The notes beneath the pieces were generated by a model. The model saw only the letters and a program-made list of their open reading frames with translations, searched no databases and was not told the DNA's origin. Both the position numbers and the translations under genes were made by a program. A DNA stretch of 64,000 bases from Pochonia chlamydosporia 170 (lineage: Eukaryota > Ascomycota > Sordariomycetes > Hypocreales > Clavicipitaceae). Positions within the stretch are counted from its first letter, which is position 1. Each line of letters opens with the position of its first letter. The stretch covers positions 496,001 through 560,000 of the forward strand of contig NC_035790.1 in the NCBI RefSeq assembly GCF_001653235.2. The letters run 5' to 3'. Shown piece by piece: positions 1 through 9,348 of the stretch.

Positions 1-1376
1 CTAGTCAAGTTGCCATGGCGAAAAGGCTAGGTATGAGTCCGTCATCCAGGATACTACAATTTGCTTCCTACGTCTTCGACCTGTCGATAGGTGAGATTAT
101 TGCTCCATTAATCACAGGAGCATGTATCTGCATCCCATCTGAGCAGACCCGTGTCGGAGGGATCAGTCGCTTCATCTGCGACATGAATATAAGCTGGGCA
201 TTCTTAACGCCATCTTTCATCCGCACTCTGCTTCCCGAAGACGTCCCAGGTCTCAAGGTCATCTTGCTGGCTGGCGAGGAGGTCGGCCAGGATATCCTTT
301 CTACCTGGCTCGGAAAGGTACGTCTTGTGAATGGTTGGGGCCCGGCTGAGGCTTGCGTTGTGAATACCCTCCACGAGTTTTCTTCGGCCGCCGAATCCCC
401 ATCGACTCTTGGACGCCCAGTTGGGTGCTTCTGTTGGATCGTTGACCCTGAAAATCCCCAAAAGCTTGCTCCAATCGGCTGTGTTGGTGAGGTAGTCATC
501 CAAGGTCCAAGTCTATTGCGAGCGTACATTGCAAACAGACAAAAGACCTTGGAGACACTAGTCAAGGATCTGCCTGACTGGATACCAGAGCAAGCTCGCA
601 ACAAGTGGAGCCAGTTCTATAGGTCTGGAGATTTAGCTTGCTATAATCCAGACGGCACACTCAAATTTATAGGGCGGAAGGACACCCAGGTGAAAATTCG
701 CGGACTTCGAGTAGAACTTGGAGACGTGGAGCAGAATATCCGTGCCGCACTGTATGGCGTTGAACATGTCGCCGTGGATGTTCTGAAAACAGATGCTGGA
801 GTGAGACTCATGGCCTATCTCTGCTTCAGCCGGGATTTGCAATCTGGTGATGCCAAAGGCGGCAGTTTAACATCTTCTCGCAAGGACGATATGTTCTTGC
901 CTATGACAGAGGACCGCAGAAGCCAAATGGCGGTTCTGATCGGACATTTGCGTGTTAAGCTGCCCGGCTACATGATTCCGGCGACATTTATCCCCTGTCG
1001 ATATCTACCTTTCGTAGTGTCAGGCAAGCTGGACAGGAACAAGTTGCGATTCATGTTGACGTCTTTGAGTCCAGAGGATATCGCAGAATACTCGTTGGTG
1101 GACTCAGTCAAACGCTTGCCACAAACCTCCACAGAAAGAGTACTGCAAAAGCTGTGGGCTTCGGTCCTCAATATCTCGCCTGATTCCATTGGTAGAGATG
1201 ACAGCTTTCAGCAACTTGGTGGAGATTCCATCACCGCTGTACGACTTGTTCTACTGGCTCGTCAGCAAGGCATATGCGTCACAGTGGCTTCCATCTTTGA
1301 AGACGGTCGTCTGTCAAGCGTGGCAGCAAGAGTGGATGATGATGCCGAAGATTTCGATGAAGAGTTGATGGACTAG
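1..1376 (+). CDS. Nonribosomal peptide synthetase, 3' end (A-T module), cut by window edge
   Basis: This is the terminal part of an NRPS, which activates an amino or aryl acid as adenylate and loads it on a carrier protein. The frame is open to the first base, so the ATG at 15 is internal and the gene starts outside the window. Residue numbers below count from that Met. Adenylation motifs appear in order: A4 (FDLSIGEI), A5 (NGWGPAEA), A6 (GEVVIQGPSLLRAY), A7-A8 (YRSGDLACYNPDG, then FIGRKDTQVKIRGLRVELG) and A10 (SGKLDRNKL). A thiolation domain follows near residues 370-440 with the phosphopantetheine serine in LGGDSI. The protein ends about 30 residues later in an acidic tail, with no condensation, thioesterase or reductase domain after it. 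I do not predict the substrate. The peptidase and UstYa gene beyond it may or may not belong to its cluster. Family call is secure; module count is unknown. Confidence 0.93.
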   Translation, partial: SQVAMAKRLGMSPSSRILQFASYVFDLSIGEIIAPLITGACICIPSEQTRVGGISRFICDMNISWAFLTPSFIRTLLPEDVPGLKVILLAGEEVGQDILSTWLGKVRLVNGWGPAEACVVNTLHEFSSAAESPSTLGRPVGCFCWIVDPENPQKLAPIGCVGEVVIQGPSLLRAYIANRQKTLETLVKDLPDWIPEQARNKWSQFYRSGDLACYNPDGTLKFIGRKDTQVKIRGLRVELGDVEQNIRAALYGVEHVAVDVLKTDAGVRLMAYLCFSRDLQSGDAKGGSLTSSRKDDMFLPMTEDRRSQMAVLIGHLRVKLPGYMIPATFIPCRYLPFVVSGKLDRNKLRFMLTSLSPEDIAEYSLVDSVKRLPQTSTERVLQKLWASVLNISPDSIGRDDSFQQLGGDSITAVRLVLLARQQGICVTVASIFEDGRLSSVAARVDDDAEDFDEELMD

Positions 1377-1614
1377 GTGCCGTATGCTAAAATGGTTTAT
1401 TTCCTTTGTTGGTACTAAGATTGAGGATCAAACATTCGGCATCATGCTGAGTTTGCTTCCCTGCGTTTTTCTTTTGTATATGACTTTGTTTATATATTTC
1501 GTTTGTCTAGAAACATAACTATATGCTTTGATAAGAAATTCAATGTTGAAATGTACCCAGTGACTTGGTTCAGTAAACAAAATGTATTCGTAGCACCACT
1601 ACCGGTGAACTTCG

Positions 1615-3800
1615 TCATCTTCTAAACAGCCGCAACTTATCGAGTCCATTGTCCAAGTTTCGATCAATCCTCGTATCTAGTGTCCCAAAGGTCGAGTTCT
1701 TGATGACGTCAAACCAAGTGATATTGGAAAATGGGGGAGAATCCACTTGACAGACCGTGTTAGGCAATGGCATTGCCCCGGTCGACCAATAAGCAGATAT
1801 TTTCTCCAAAGTGCACGCAGAGGGCAGTCGTAACGATGAATGCTGCGCAAGAAGTTCATGTCAGCAGTTGATAAGTTAAAGACGGCGCCACGAGGCTCAA
1901 ACTTCTAGGATACGTAGCACCAAATAATGATGGCCACAGTGGTAGAGACAAACAACTTACTCCATAACCATCAACTTCTAAAACAACACTGTCCTTGAAA
2001 CCCGAGCTGATGTTGCGGGCAGACCGAATAGGCGTATGTGCATCATATGTATTTCCAATAATCAGGACCGGGTTCTTGGGATGAACTCGAAAATCTCCCT
2101 CGTACCGCTCCTTGGCGTCCATGGACCATTGTGCACAGGTCATGCACCCAGGTAGAGAAGCACTGGCGATGACACGACTCGTATTGTAAAGACGGTGCAA
2201 CGTCGGCAGAAACTCGTCGTATGTCTTGGCCCGCACGGATCGTTCTGAACAGTGGATTCCCAAGAGCGCAAACACAGCGTCTGTTGTGGGGAGGAGGTCA
2301 TCTTCGTCCAAAGGCATACGGATGTTCCTCAGAGCGTCCATCATGACATCCTTGTCAATGTTGTTTGTGAGAAGCATGTCGAGCACCGTCGTCAGATTTT
2401 GCCAGTATTTCGTTGCATACAACGCACCCTGTATCAAGGCATTTACGGCTGTGTTGTCTATAATGTACCGGTCCATAGGTACGGGGTGGTATTTCAGTGT
2501 GTCAATCATCTTCCAAATCGCATTCTCTAGCTCTTCTGCCGTCTTGTAGTGTTTTGCGAGCCGACATTCAGTCGGATTATTCAGGCAGTGCACGAATATG
2601 GCAGAGAATACCTCGTCTGTTTGGGACCATTCTTCAAAGTCGCTATTTTGGCCCATTAGTGAGCATGTTGCAGGGAGCGGAGTGGTAAATAACTTGGAGG
2701 TAAAAGTGAAATTTTCATACCCTTGGGAGTGATAGTATTGGTGAGGGTTTTGGACGCCGTCGAGTATAACCTTGTCAACCTTTTCAGGGAACATGGCGAC
2801 AAGTGTAGCGCCAAGTGTTGTGCCGTATGAAAATCCTGCACCAACTTGTTTCAGTTCTACTCTTTTTACGTTGAAGCAGGGGAACAGTTGAAAAGTGTTG
2901 AGAGGACAATGCGAGCAATGCATTTCATGACGGCATCACAACTTACCCCAATAACGAACCATGTCATCCTCACCGAGGGACTTGGCAATCTCTACCACGT
3001 CTCTAGCGACAAAGGCCGTTCCCAGAAGACGACCAGTGTCGTTACGACGCCGCGCACAGATATTTGCGTCGATTGTGCCACGAGCCCAAAGCCTGCCCAA
3101 GGCGTCCTTTTGGGTGATGTCTGGTAGAACTTGGCTACTCACAAAAGAACCCAATTCGTAGGAGCCTTCCAGACATCGAAATGGCAGTGTGGTGCCGGTG
3201 CCGCTACAGCAAGTCAGACATAACAAGATTGAATGAATAGATTCTTCGCCAAAAACGCAATGAAGAGACAATACCGTGGATCAAAGGATATCAGATTATA
3301 ACCGCTCCCACTCAAGCTTTTTGGGATTTGCAGACGTTAGCTCTCAGCGTCATTAGATCAGTGCGCCACGTCAGGCCACCAGAGATATATGATAGGTGAC
3401 TCAAATACATTTGCAGCAATTGGCCAGCGCTTGCCAACGATTCTCGTCCTGGTACACCAGGTCCACCGAAGTTGAGAATAATGCTTCCCTTGGCCGGCTG
3501 AGTGGCTGCGGGGACACGCAAGAGCGCGAGGTTGAGCGTAGAATTGGATTCCAGGTCCGTATAGTCCAGGGGCAGCTCGAGGTAGCCACAGTCCACGGGA
3601 ATTGTGTTGTCCAAATTGCTGTCATTGCATTTTCCCCATTGAATGATGCTGTTCTTCCCTTGCGACGAAGCTGCTGTCGCGACTCCTTCGATGTCAACTT
3701 GTGTGTCGATTGGCTGAAGCCTGATTTGAGTGTCTGTTGCCGCAACTGTGATGGCCGACAAGGGCAACAGCAGCCGCAGAGCGACGCTGGCTGAAATCAT
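1615..3800 (-). CDS. Secreted TAP-like serine peptidase (alpha/beta hydrolase, S33 type)
   Basis: Predicted secreted aminopeptidase-like hydrolase of the tripeptidyl-aminopeptidase (TAP) family, five exons and 597 residues. Exons by splice reading: 3800-3409, 3316-3275, 3203-2947, 2835-1961, 1842-1615; all phases agree. A hydrophobic signal peptide covers about residues 1-21. NFGGPGVPG near 110 is the oxyanion loop. The nucleophile is Ser233 in GFSYG, the acid is probably Asp495 in GNTYDAH, and the base is His523. The Ser motif is completed across intron 3 and the His begins the last exon, so correct splicing is needed for an active enzyme. The C-terminal exon (PLPNTVCQVD) matches the usual TAP-like C-terminus. 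Intron 1 uses a less common AAG acceptor but has a good CTAAC branch site. It lies 238 bases after the convergent NRPS gene; membership of that cluster is possible but unproven. Confidence 0.9.
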
Positions 3801-4338
3801 CCCGAATGCCGTCCGGTGCTATTCGGTTTTGATGCAAAAGTGTTTTGCAGAGGCAACAATTGAACCTCTGCTGTCGCGATGTAACATTCAATCCCATCCC
3901 ATTCCTCATTCATACAGGTGCATGTGTGGCTGAGCGGCTGTCAGATTGTGGCTGACCACACTTTGGCGCCACGATCCAAGACGCTTGTGTGAGAGCTCCA
4001 AAACAACTAGGTCACTTGGGTTGCTACCGTTCACAGACAAGTCAAGCAAATTGTCACTTATCTTTTCTCGTGGACTTGGAGACAAGTAACTACCATAGAT
4101 TACGCGCCTTCTCTATTATTGCGGTCTTCAGGGCGGCGAATAACCTTCCCAAGTATGAAAGTACGCTAACCTAGGCAATAGATTTTGCAGATTCTGCTGG
4201 TAAACTTGCAACTATACATATGTAAGGAGTTGAGTTAGCATGTAGTACCATACTTAATCTAGTTTATGATAGCTAGTGCGCCAGTACTCCTATTATCCGC
4301 AATAATGCTAGTATATACAGTTACACCCCAACTTCTAC
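3801..4338. other. Intergenic gap between TAP-like peptidase and UstYa gene
   Basis: Holds the upstream region of the peptidase gene and the downstream region of the UstYa-family gene. Short open frames here have no recognisable domain. The 4180-4330 part is AT-rich. I see nothing else that I can support. Confidence 0.5.
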
Positions 4339-5330
4339 TTATATCCCGTCCCCAACGTCTTTTACTGTTACCATGTTCTTCTGCGTATAGTCGATAATCT
4401 TGTCAAAGTTTCTGCATTTATGATGGACGTTAAAGTCCAGTATTCGAGGCACCTTGTGTCCAGTGGTGTGGTCAAGAAGCACGGGAGTAACATCGCCATA
4501 ACACATCAGACTTAGCCGGAGGGTTTCAATGCAGTGGTCGACATGCAGCCGGCCACCTACAGGCTTTTTCAAATCGTGAGGATACGTCTTCCTTCCCCAC
4601 GATTCATCAAACTTTGACAGAGGCCACGTCGCTTGTCGTACCAGGTTCTTGAAATTGTAAGTATCATGCCTTTTTTTTAACTAACGAAATGAACAAAAGG
4701 AATGCAACACTTACAAGGCAATGTAATTGATGGAAAACTTCTACCATTGCCGCATATGTTGGCTGCTCAGGATCACTCCCTATAGTCTCAACATGTTTTG
4801 CCTCCGTTTTGTTAAGACTTTGAATGATGGCATTATTCACACCGATCGGTGGTTCTGCAAGTATGTGTTAGTATTGCTTTTGAACTGGAGCCTTCATCTC
4901 CAAGCAGTTCACGTACGGTCCCATAGTCCTAGCCAGGCGTTTTCTAGCTCCCTACTTGGTGGCCCACGGTATTTTGATGAATGATTAAAGTAGTTGGTAA
5001 AGTGTCCTTCCGTAAATTCCACGGAATCCAAAAGAGGCGCTACAATAATGAGTCTCAAACACATCTCTAGGATGAAGTAGTATGTTTCTTACAGGCGGGA
5101 GACAAGAGCTTTGCACACTTGTGCATGGAAAGTGGTACTGGTGTTAACCAGTGCGAGACGAAGAAAATAAATGAAGCCAAAGCTAAAGCGCAATTAATGT
5201 ACAACCACCTTTTCACCCGCCTTTCACGAACAACAAGCAGCTCATGGTAATCGCTAGCATCCGAAGATTCCACATCAGAGCCAGCGACCGGCAGGTACTC
5301 AGGCTTGTCGTAGTTGTTTGAGTGATGCAT
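4339..5330 (-). CDS. UstYa-family (DUF3328) oxidase-like protein
   Basis: Member of the UstYa/DUF3328 family, whose studied members act in fungal RiPP (ustiloxin, phomopsin, asperipin) and cyclochlorotine-type NRPS pathways as cyclising oxidases, hydroxylases or halogenases. Four exons (5330-5093, 5039-4917, 4854-4715, 4647-4339) give 269 residues, a normal length. A single membrane helix lies at about residues 43-62, giving a type II membrane protein. The two diagnostic HxxHC motifs are HQLHC (162-166) and HVDHC (202-206), 40 residues apart. The first motif ends exon 3 and the second is in exon 4. The Met at 5330 is preferred over upstream in-frame starts because it directly precedes the short acidic N-terminus usual in the family. 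It is divergent from the small peptide gene at 5786. A RIP-mutated copy of its 3' exon 1/intron 1 region lies at about 6516-6722. No internal stop was found. Confidence 0.92.
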
Positions 5331-5785
5331 GATAGGTGAGGAAGAGAGATTGAACGATGGAAGTGGAATGCTCGAGGGAATGAGAAAAACGCAAGAGGCG
5401 GCAAGGCTCTGCCGTCGATCAATCCCCGGCAAGAAATAAAGGCTATAGAGATTATGAGTTACGGTCGCGACAACATATTGACTGCTATCCCGTAATTGTG
5501 CTGCGACAGTAATATAAGCCTGGTGATGCGATGTGATAAGCCGGCGCACCAAATTGGTGGGATAGTAATACGTGAATATAGCTGCACACGATAATACTCG
5601 GATAGTAATAAAAGTCTCTGCTATACTTGGTAAGCCTCGCTGGCTGTATGATAGCTATACAGAGTGAAATTTCTATTATAAATGACAGGTTTGGGTTGAG
5701 GGGCACTATTTCTCACATATACAACACAATTCTAACACATCGCATTATCACCTCTTATCGTCTCCAAGCTACAACAACCGCTACA
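5331..5785. promoter_or_regulatory. Divergent intergenic region between UstYa gene and small peptide gene
   Basis: A 455-base spacer separates the start codons of the UstYa-family gene (leftward) and the small secreted peptide gene (rightward), so the two may share a promoter. A TATAAAT sequence at 5677-5683 stands about 105 bases before the rightward ATG, a plausible TATA box. No cluster-regulator binding site is evident by eye. Confidence 0.45.
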
Positions 5786-6056
5786 ATGCTTCCTTCTTTC
5801 GCAGCCGTCTGCCTTGCCGTTCTTTCTGGCACTGCCGTCTTCGGTCTTCCCGGTTAGCTGAATTTTCCCAGTTAAGAATCACCAAAAGCGCTGTGCTAAC
5901 TCAAGATGGGTTGAAGTGGCTGAAGCGGATGTTGGGCAGGGAACAGCAAAACAGCTGACTCCTTATTTCATTCTCCCCCCTGGAAAGGATAGTGTGTATG
6001 ACGAGGATGTTGCTGCTGCCGACAAGGCCGCAGTGCTCGGAGCCAGGGCGGAATAG
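5786..6056 (+). CDS. Small secreted peptide, candidate RiPP-type precursor
   Basis: Two-exon gene (5786-5852 and 5917-6056) for a 68-residue protein. Exon 1 encodes a signal peptide (MLPSFAAVCLAVLSGTAVFG, residues 1-20). After an AEAD-containing spacer the mature part has a short segment TPYFILPPGKD followed by SVYDED, then an Ala-rich tail ending GARAE and a stop. The intron has donor GTTAGC, a CTAAC branch site at 5896-5900 and an AAG acceptor at 5914-5916. An earlier AAG at 5903-5905 would give a different, 39-residue product, but it is too close to the branch point. The gene is divergent from the UstYa-family oxidase. Dikaritin precursors have the same layout (signal peptide, Tyr-bearing core, acidic residues) but usually repeat the core between KR sites; here there is one copy and no KR. 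It could instead be an unrelated secreted peptide or a decayed precursor. Confidence 0.5.
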
Positions 6057-6254
6057 AGAATCAAAAGCTGACGTGTAAACGGAGCATGTGTCGCTGCACG
6101 GGAGATCGTGCTAAGGCATATTGCAGCTAGCTTTCATTCTGTGTTCGCACAACAAAATAATAGCAATATTATTTTACTTGTTAGTAGAAGTTGTCTATAG
6201 ACTAAAAATAAACCAGTTTATAGAAGTCTATGTCTGACTTTACTGTTAATTAAA

Positions 6255-6515
6255 GTTGTTTACATTATCTTGTATCCGTGAAGAGGGATAACAGATGTGT
6301 ACGGCATGTCTTACCCCTGGGGTAATATTAACGCGATTAAAATATAGCTAGAAAATATACGCCTGTAAAGTGTATATTGTGGTTAAATATTAGCTAAATA
6401 GAAAGCTTAACCCTATTATAACTAGCGCTTACTACGCTACAACGGTTTGCAATAACGATGGGACAATAGATACCCGTATTGTTATAATAAGATTAAAGCT
6501 TATATATTGATCGAA
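6255..6515 (+). repeat. Dispersed repeat, mutated copy (partner at 24890-25150)
   Basis: This stretch aligns almost base for base with about 24890-25150. Both contain ATCTTGTATCCGTGAAGAGG, the same GGGATAACAGATGTGTACGG and the same run ending at a GATCGA. Differences are mostly C-to-T or G-to-A changes in this copy, which makes it more AT-rich. Identity of the element is unknown; I see no terminal repeats, so it may be a fragment of a larger element. Confidence 0.75.
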
Positions 6516-6722
6516 AAACTATATCTCTAGTATAAAGTAGTATATTTCTTACAGGCAAGAGATAAGAGCTTTACACACTTGTGTATAGAAAGTAGTACTA
6601 ATATTAACTAATACAAGATAAAGAAAATAAATAAAGCTAAAGCTAAAGCGCAATTAATATATAATAGCCTATTTACCCGCCTTTCACGAAACAATAAGCA
6701 GCTTATTATTGTACTAACATAA
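6516..6722 (-). pseudogene. RIP-mutated partial copy of the UstYa-family gene
   Basis: Aligns with 5056-5262, that is the end of exon 1 and the start of intron 1 of the UstYa-family gene, at a constant offset of 1460-1461 bases. Nearly all differences are transitions towards A or T in this copy, for example GTGCATGGAA to GTGTATAGAA and GTGCGAGACG to ATACAAGATA. The intact gene does not show this decay. The copy starts exactly where the dispersed repeat at 6255-6515 stops, so the two pieces were joined by rearrangement. It is too short to code for anything useful. Confidence 0.8.
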
Positions 6723-7673
6723 GGTTTCTGCGTATGGCAGTTGAATTCCCATGCCAGCGCCATCAAGAGGGGAGTTCTAGCCTAAATATTACTGCACAGA
6801 TTGATTAGCAACTCAGGATATCGCGTGAACGCATTTACCTCCTATATCTACCATGATATTTGTGCTCTGGGGTTATGTGTGGTGCTTATTTACGCGGTTG
6901 GTTGGGTGTTCTGCTTCTGCTTCTGCTTCTTCCTAGAGGCAATACTTTAACCAATTAATGCCACCAAATAGTTACTCGTTTATGTTCGCTATTCCAGTAA
7001 GCTGTGATCTATGTCCGAACAAGCACAGGTTTATTTAACCTTTGCCGCTAGTGTTACATCCCAAACAATGCTGTCAACCGGCTTCAAGGTTCATGTGTAG
7101 GGCTCAGGGCTATTCGATACTCCATATAAGCAATGGCACATTGTCTGCGTATTATAAACCCTGTCGTTGAAACAAATACGAGATTTAATGTGGTTCGTTT
7201 TTGAAGTAGTCGCCACCAAACTAACTCTTTCCACACCTCCGTGTACATAACTTGAGTATTAGCCAAGAAGTCTACCTGAAAGAGGTTCTCGCTAAGCCTC
7301 TCCCCGCGAAGTCTATCTGTAGAGCAAATCTACTATTTTGTTTCCGATTGAAGATTCTTAAAGTGTTCCCGAGGTCCCCCAGATTCACACATTGCGCGGC
7401 GGGGAAAAACAATTTAGAAACCAAAGGTGGTGCCGACCACACTCCCTAAGTAATTAGCTGGTTGAGGGTGTGGACATTTCCCTCATCCGCGTATTGCTGA
7501 CGGGTGCGGTGAAGACGCGAGGCTTATACATAGTACACGAGAAATAATTACTTGCTTGAATCATCTGGGGTAGCATTCTAAATCCGGGTCCAGGGGTAAC
7601 CAACAGCTACCTGAGTTAGCAAGGGGAACTAACGCCTAGGTTGAAAAGGGAAAGTAATCATGCGACAGTGAGC

Positions 7674-8561
7674 TCAAAAGTGAAAGCAGACGAGAGCACC
7701 AACCAACCACAAACCCGCCACACCTACAGAGAGATTATTCCCTAATTTCGACGCAAAGTTTTCGGCTGGCGCACAAGTCACAACAGGATGCGGGTCGCCC
7801 CTGCACGCGCTGGCGGTGAGTTTTGCAGATATGCTCATGGCCATATCCGAACTGACCTTGACGGCGTAAGGATTCGGAGACGGATGCGGCTGCAAGGGCG
7901 AGAGGACGGCACAGGAGTCTCGACCCTTGAACGGCGACCCCTGAACAGACAGCTTGGAGATTACATCCACCTTGGTAAGGTCAATAACGCCTGTCAAGTT
8001 GAACGTCCGGGCACTGCCGGTGCTATTCATGCCACAGACGCCGCCCTTTGTAGCAGCAACCACATCTGGCTGCTGGCCTCCCTTTCGGGTTGTAAAGGTG
8101 ATGGACCTGCTTGGCCGCGATACGGAAAACCCAACCGCCCCGTCGACCCCTGACCCATACGAGCAGTTACCCGCAGCAGCTTCCCATGCAATGACCCAGG
8201 TGCCTTCAGCCTCGTGGAAAGCTTTGGTGCCTCTATACGTAAAGTATGGGCTCCTCTCAGAAAAGTTGGCTGCAGACAGATCGATTTCATAGCTGGTGAT
8301 GGTTGCGTCGTAGTCATCCGTCCTGAACGTCCTGAACGATATGCTTGGATTCAACGCCGCGGCGAGTTGTGGATTCTGAACTGCGAATACAAAGGGGAAG
8401 AGGGGTGCCAGCGCGTATGTCTCGTTGCGCGGGAAGACGAGGTCGAATTCTACCGTGGATGGAAATGAAGCTGAAGCTGAAGCTTCCACAGTTCTGCATG
8501 AGAAGCTGCATGCCCAGAGGTACCAACCTAGGCAGGAAAGCCTGTGGATGGAGAAAAGCAT
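7674..8561 (-). CDS. DUF7136-type secreted, probably GPI-anchored protein
   Basis: Single-exon gene for 295 residues with an ATG at 8561. An N-terminal signal sequence ends near residue 27-31 (VEASASA). The opening of the mature protein (FPSTVEFDLVFPRNETY, then LFPFVFAVQNPQLA) matches the fungal DUF7136 family of secreted proteins with no known activity. Cysteines sit in the middle and C-terminal parts (NCSYG, GVCGMN, CAVLSP, ACRGDP, TCAP). The last 20 residues are hydrophobic (VGVAGLWLVGALVCFHF) with no charged tail, as expected for a GPI-anchor signal. Likely cell-wall or secreted surface protein. Function unknown. Confidence 0.85.
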   Translation of the reverse strand: MLFSIHRLSCLGWYLWACSFSCRTVEASASASFPSTVEFDLVFPRNETYALAPLFPFVFAVQNPQLAAALNPSISFRTFRTDDYDATITSYEIDLSAANFSERSPYFTYRGTKAFHEAEGTWVIAWEAAAGNCSYGSGVDGAVGFSVSRPSRSITFTTRKGGQQPDVVAATKGGVCGMNSTGSARTFNLTGVIDLTKVDVISKLSVQGSPFKGRDSCAVLSPLQPHPSPNPYAVKVSSDMAMSISAKLTASACRGDPHPVVTCAPAENFASKLGNNLSVGVAGLWLVGALVCFHF

Positions 8562-9348
8562 GTTGGTTGAGCTGGAGTTGGGAGTTAGAAGCGCATGTCA
8601 GCATTGAAAGCTTCAAACCGCGGGTCGAACATGTTTGAGGCCAGCCAGCTCTTATGACTTTCGTAGAATTAAGTTTCTTGTTGCGACTTACGAGGCTCAC
8701 CTCTGGGGGAATGAAAGAGCTTCAATGTCGAGGGTCTGGTGGATCCCATTTCTCATTTCCGGGCCGTGCCGAATTTGCCGATAAGGCGGCTCGGGTCGGT
8801 CAGATTACTTCTTTGGGATAAGTAAGTGCATACAGATACGTAGAACCAACATCAATATTGGGGAGACCCTGAAGTTGCAGAACCTTTTGCCTGCATCTAA
8901 GCTTATAACAAGCTGCAAGTGCCTAGGAAAGACATGTGGACACTGGACATGATGCCAAATATGGGTTCTGGGGAAATCCCCACCAATCCCAGTCTCATTA
9001 CGTTCAACTTCGTCTATACATTCACGCCAAAGCACCTGGTAAGAATTCTCACGTTACATTCGCGGTGTTGGTTACCTATGTACCTGCCCATTCAAGACAA
9101 AAAGATACACCAATAGTCTGAAAACTGCGACTGTCGAACCCACCTGTGATGCAGGTACAGTATGCCCAACCAACAACTCTATTCAGTCAAGACAAATTCG
9201 TAGTATCTATTGACTCATTCATAAATTCAAATACGCCGACAGAGTCCGAGTATAAGAATATGCATCTTTTAAATCTCTCACAGCATTCGAGTTATTCCTT
9301 CACCACACGTCTTCCCTCCACCTGTCTCACCAGCTCAAGAGAACCAGA
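8562..9348. other. Gap between DUF7136 gene and LysM gene
   Basis: Should contain the promoters of the two divergent flanking genes. Overlapping short open frames near 8345-8700 are mirror or extension frames of the DUF7136 gene. A pyrimidine-rich stretch before 9349 (CCACACGTCTTCCCTCCACC) looks like a transcribed leader. Nothing else is supported. Confidence 0.5.

Larger units (their letters stand above)
6057..7673. other. AT-rich, RIP-affected gap
   Basis: No gene is supported. The left half contains the two repeat copies listed separately (about 6255-6515 and 6516-6722). It also has a short run of CTGCTT repeats near 6910. The small open frames near 7084-7449 show no domain or convincing start context. 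Confidence 0.6.

Noticed and set aside
5906..5960. Alternative acceptor at 5903-5905 giving a 39-residue peptide from the small gene
   Set aside because: The acceptor lies only about 6 bases after the branch adenine; the acceptor at 5916 has normal spacing and a longer product.
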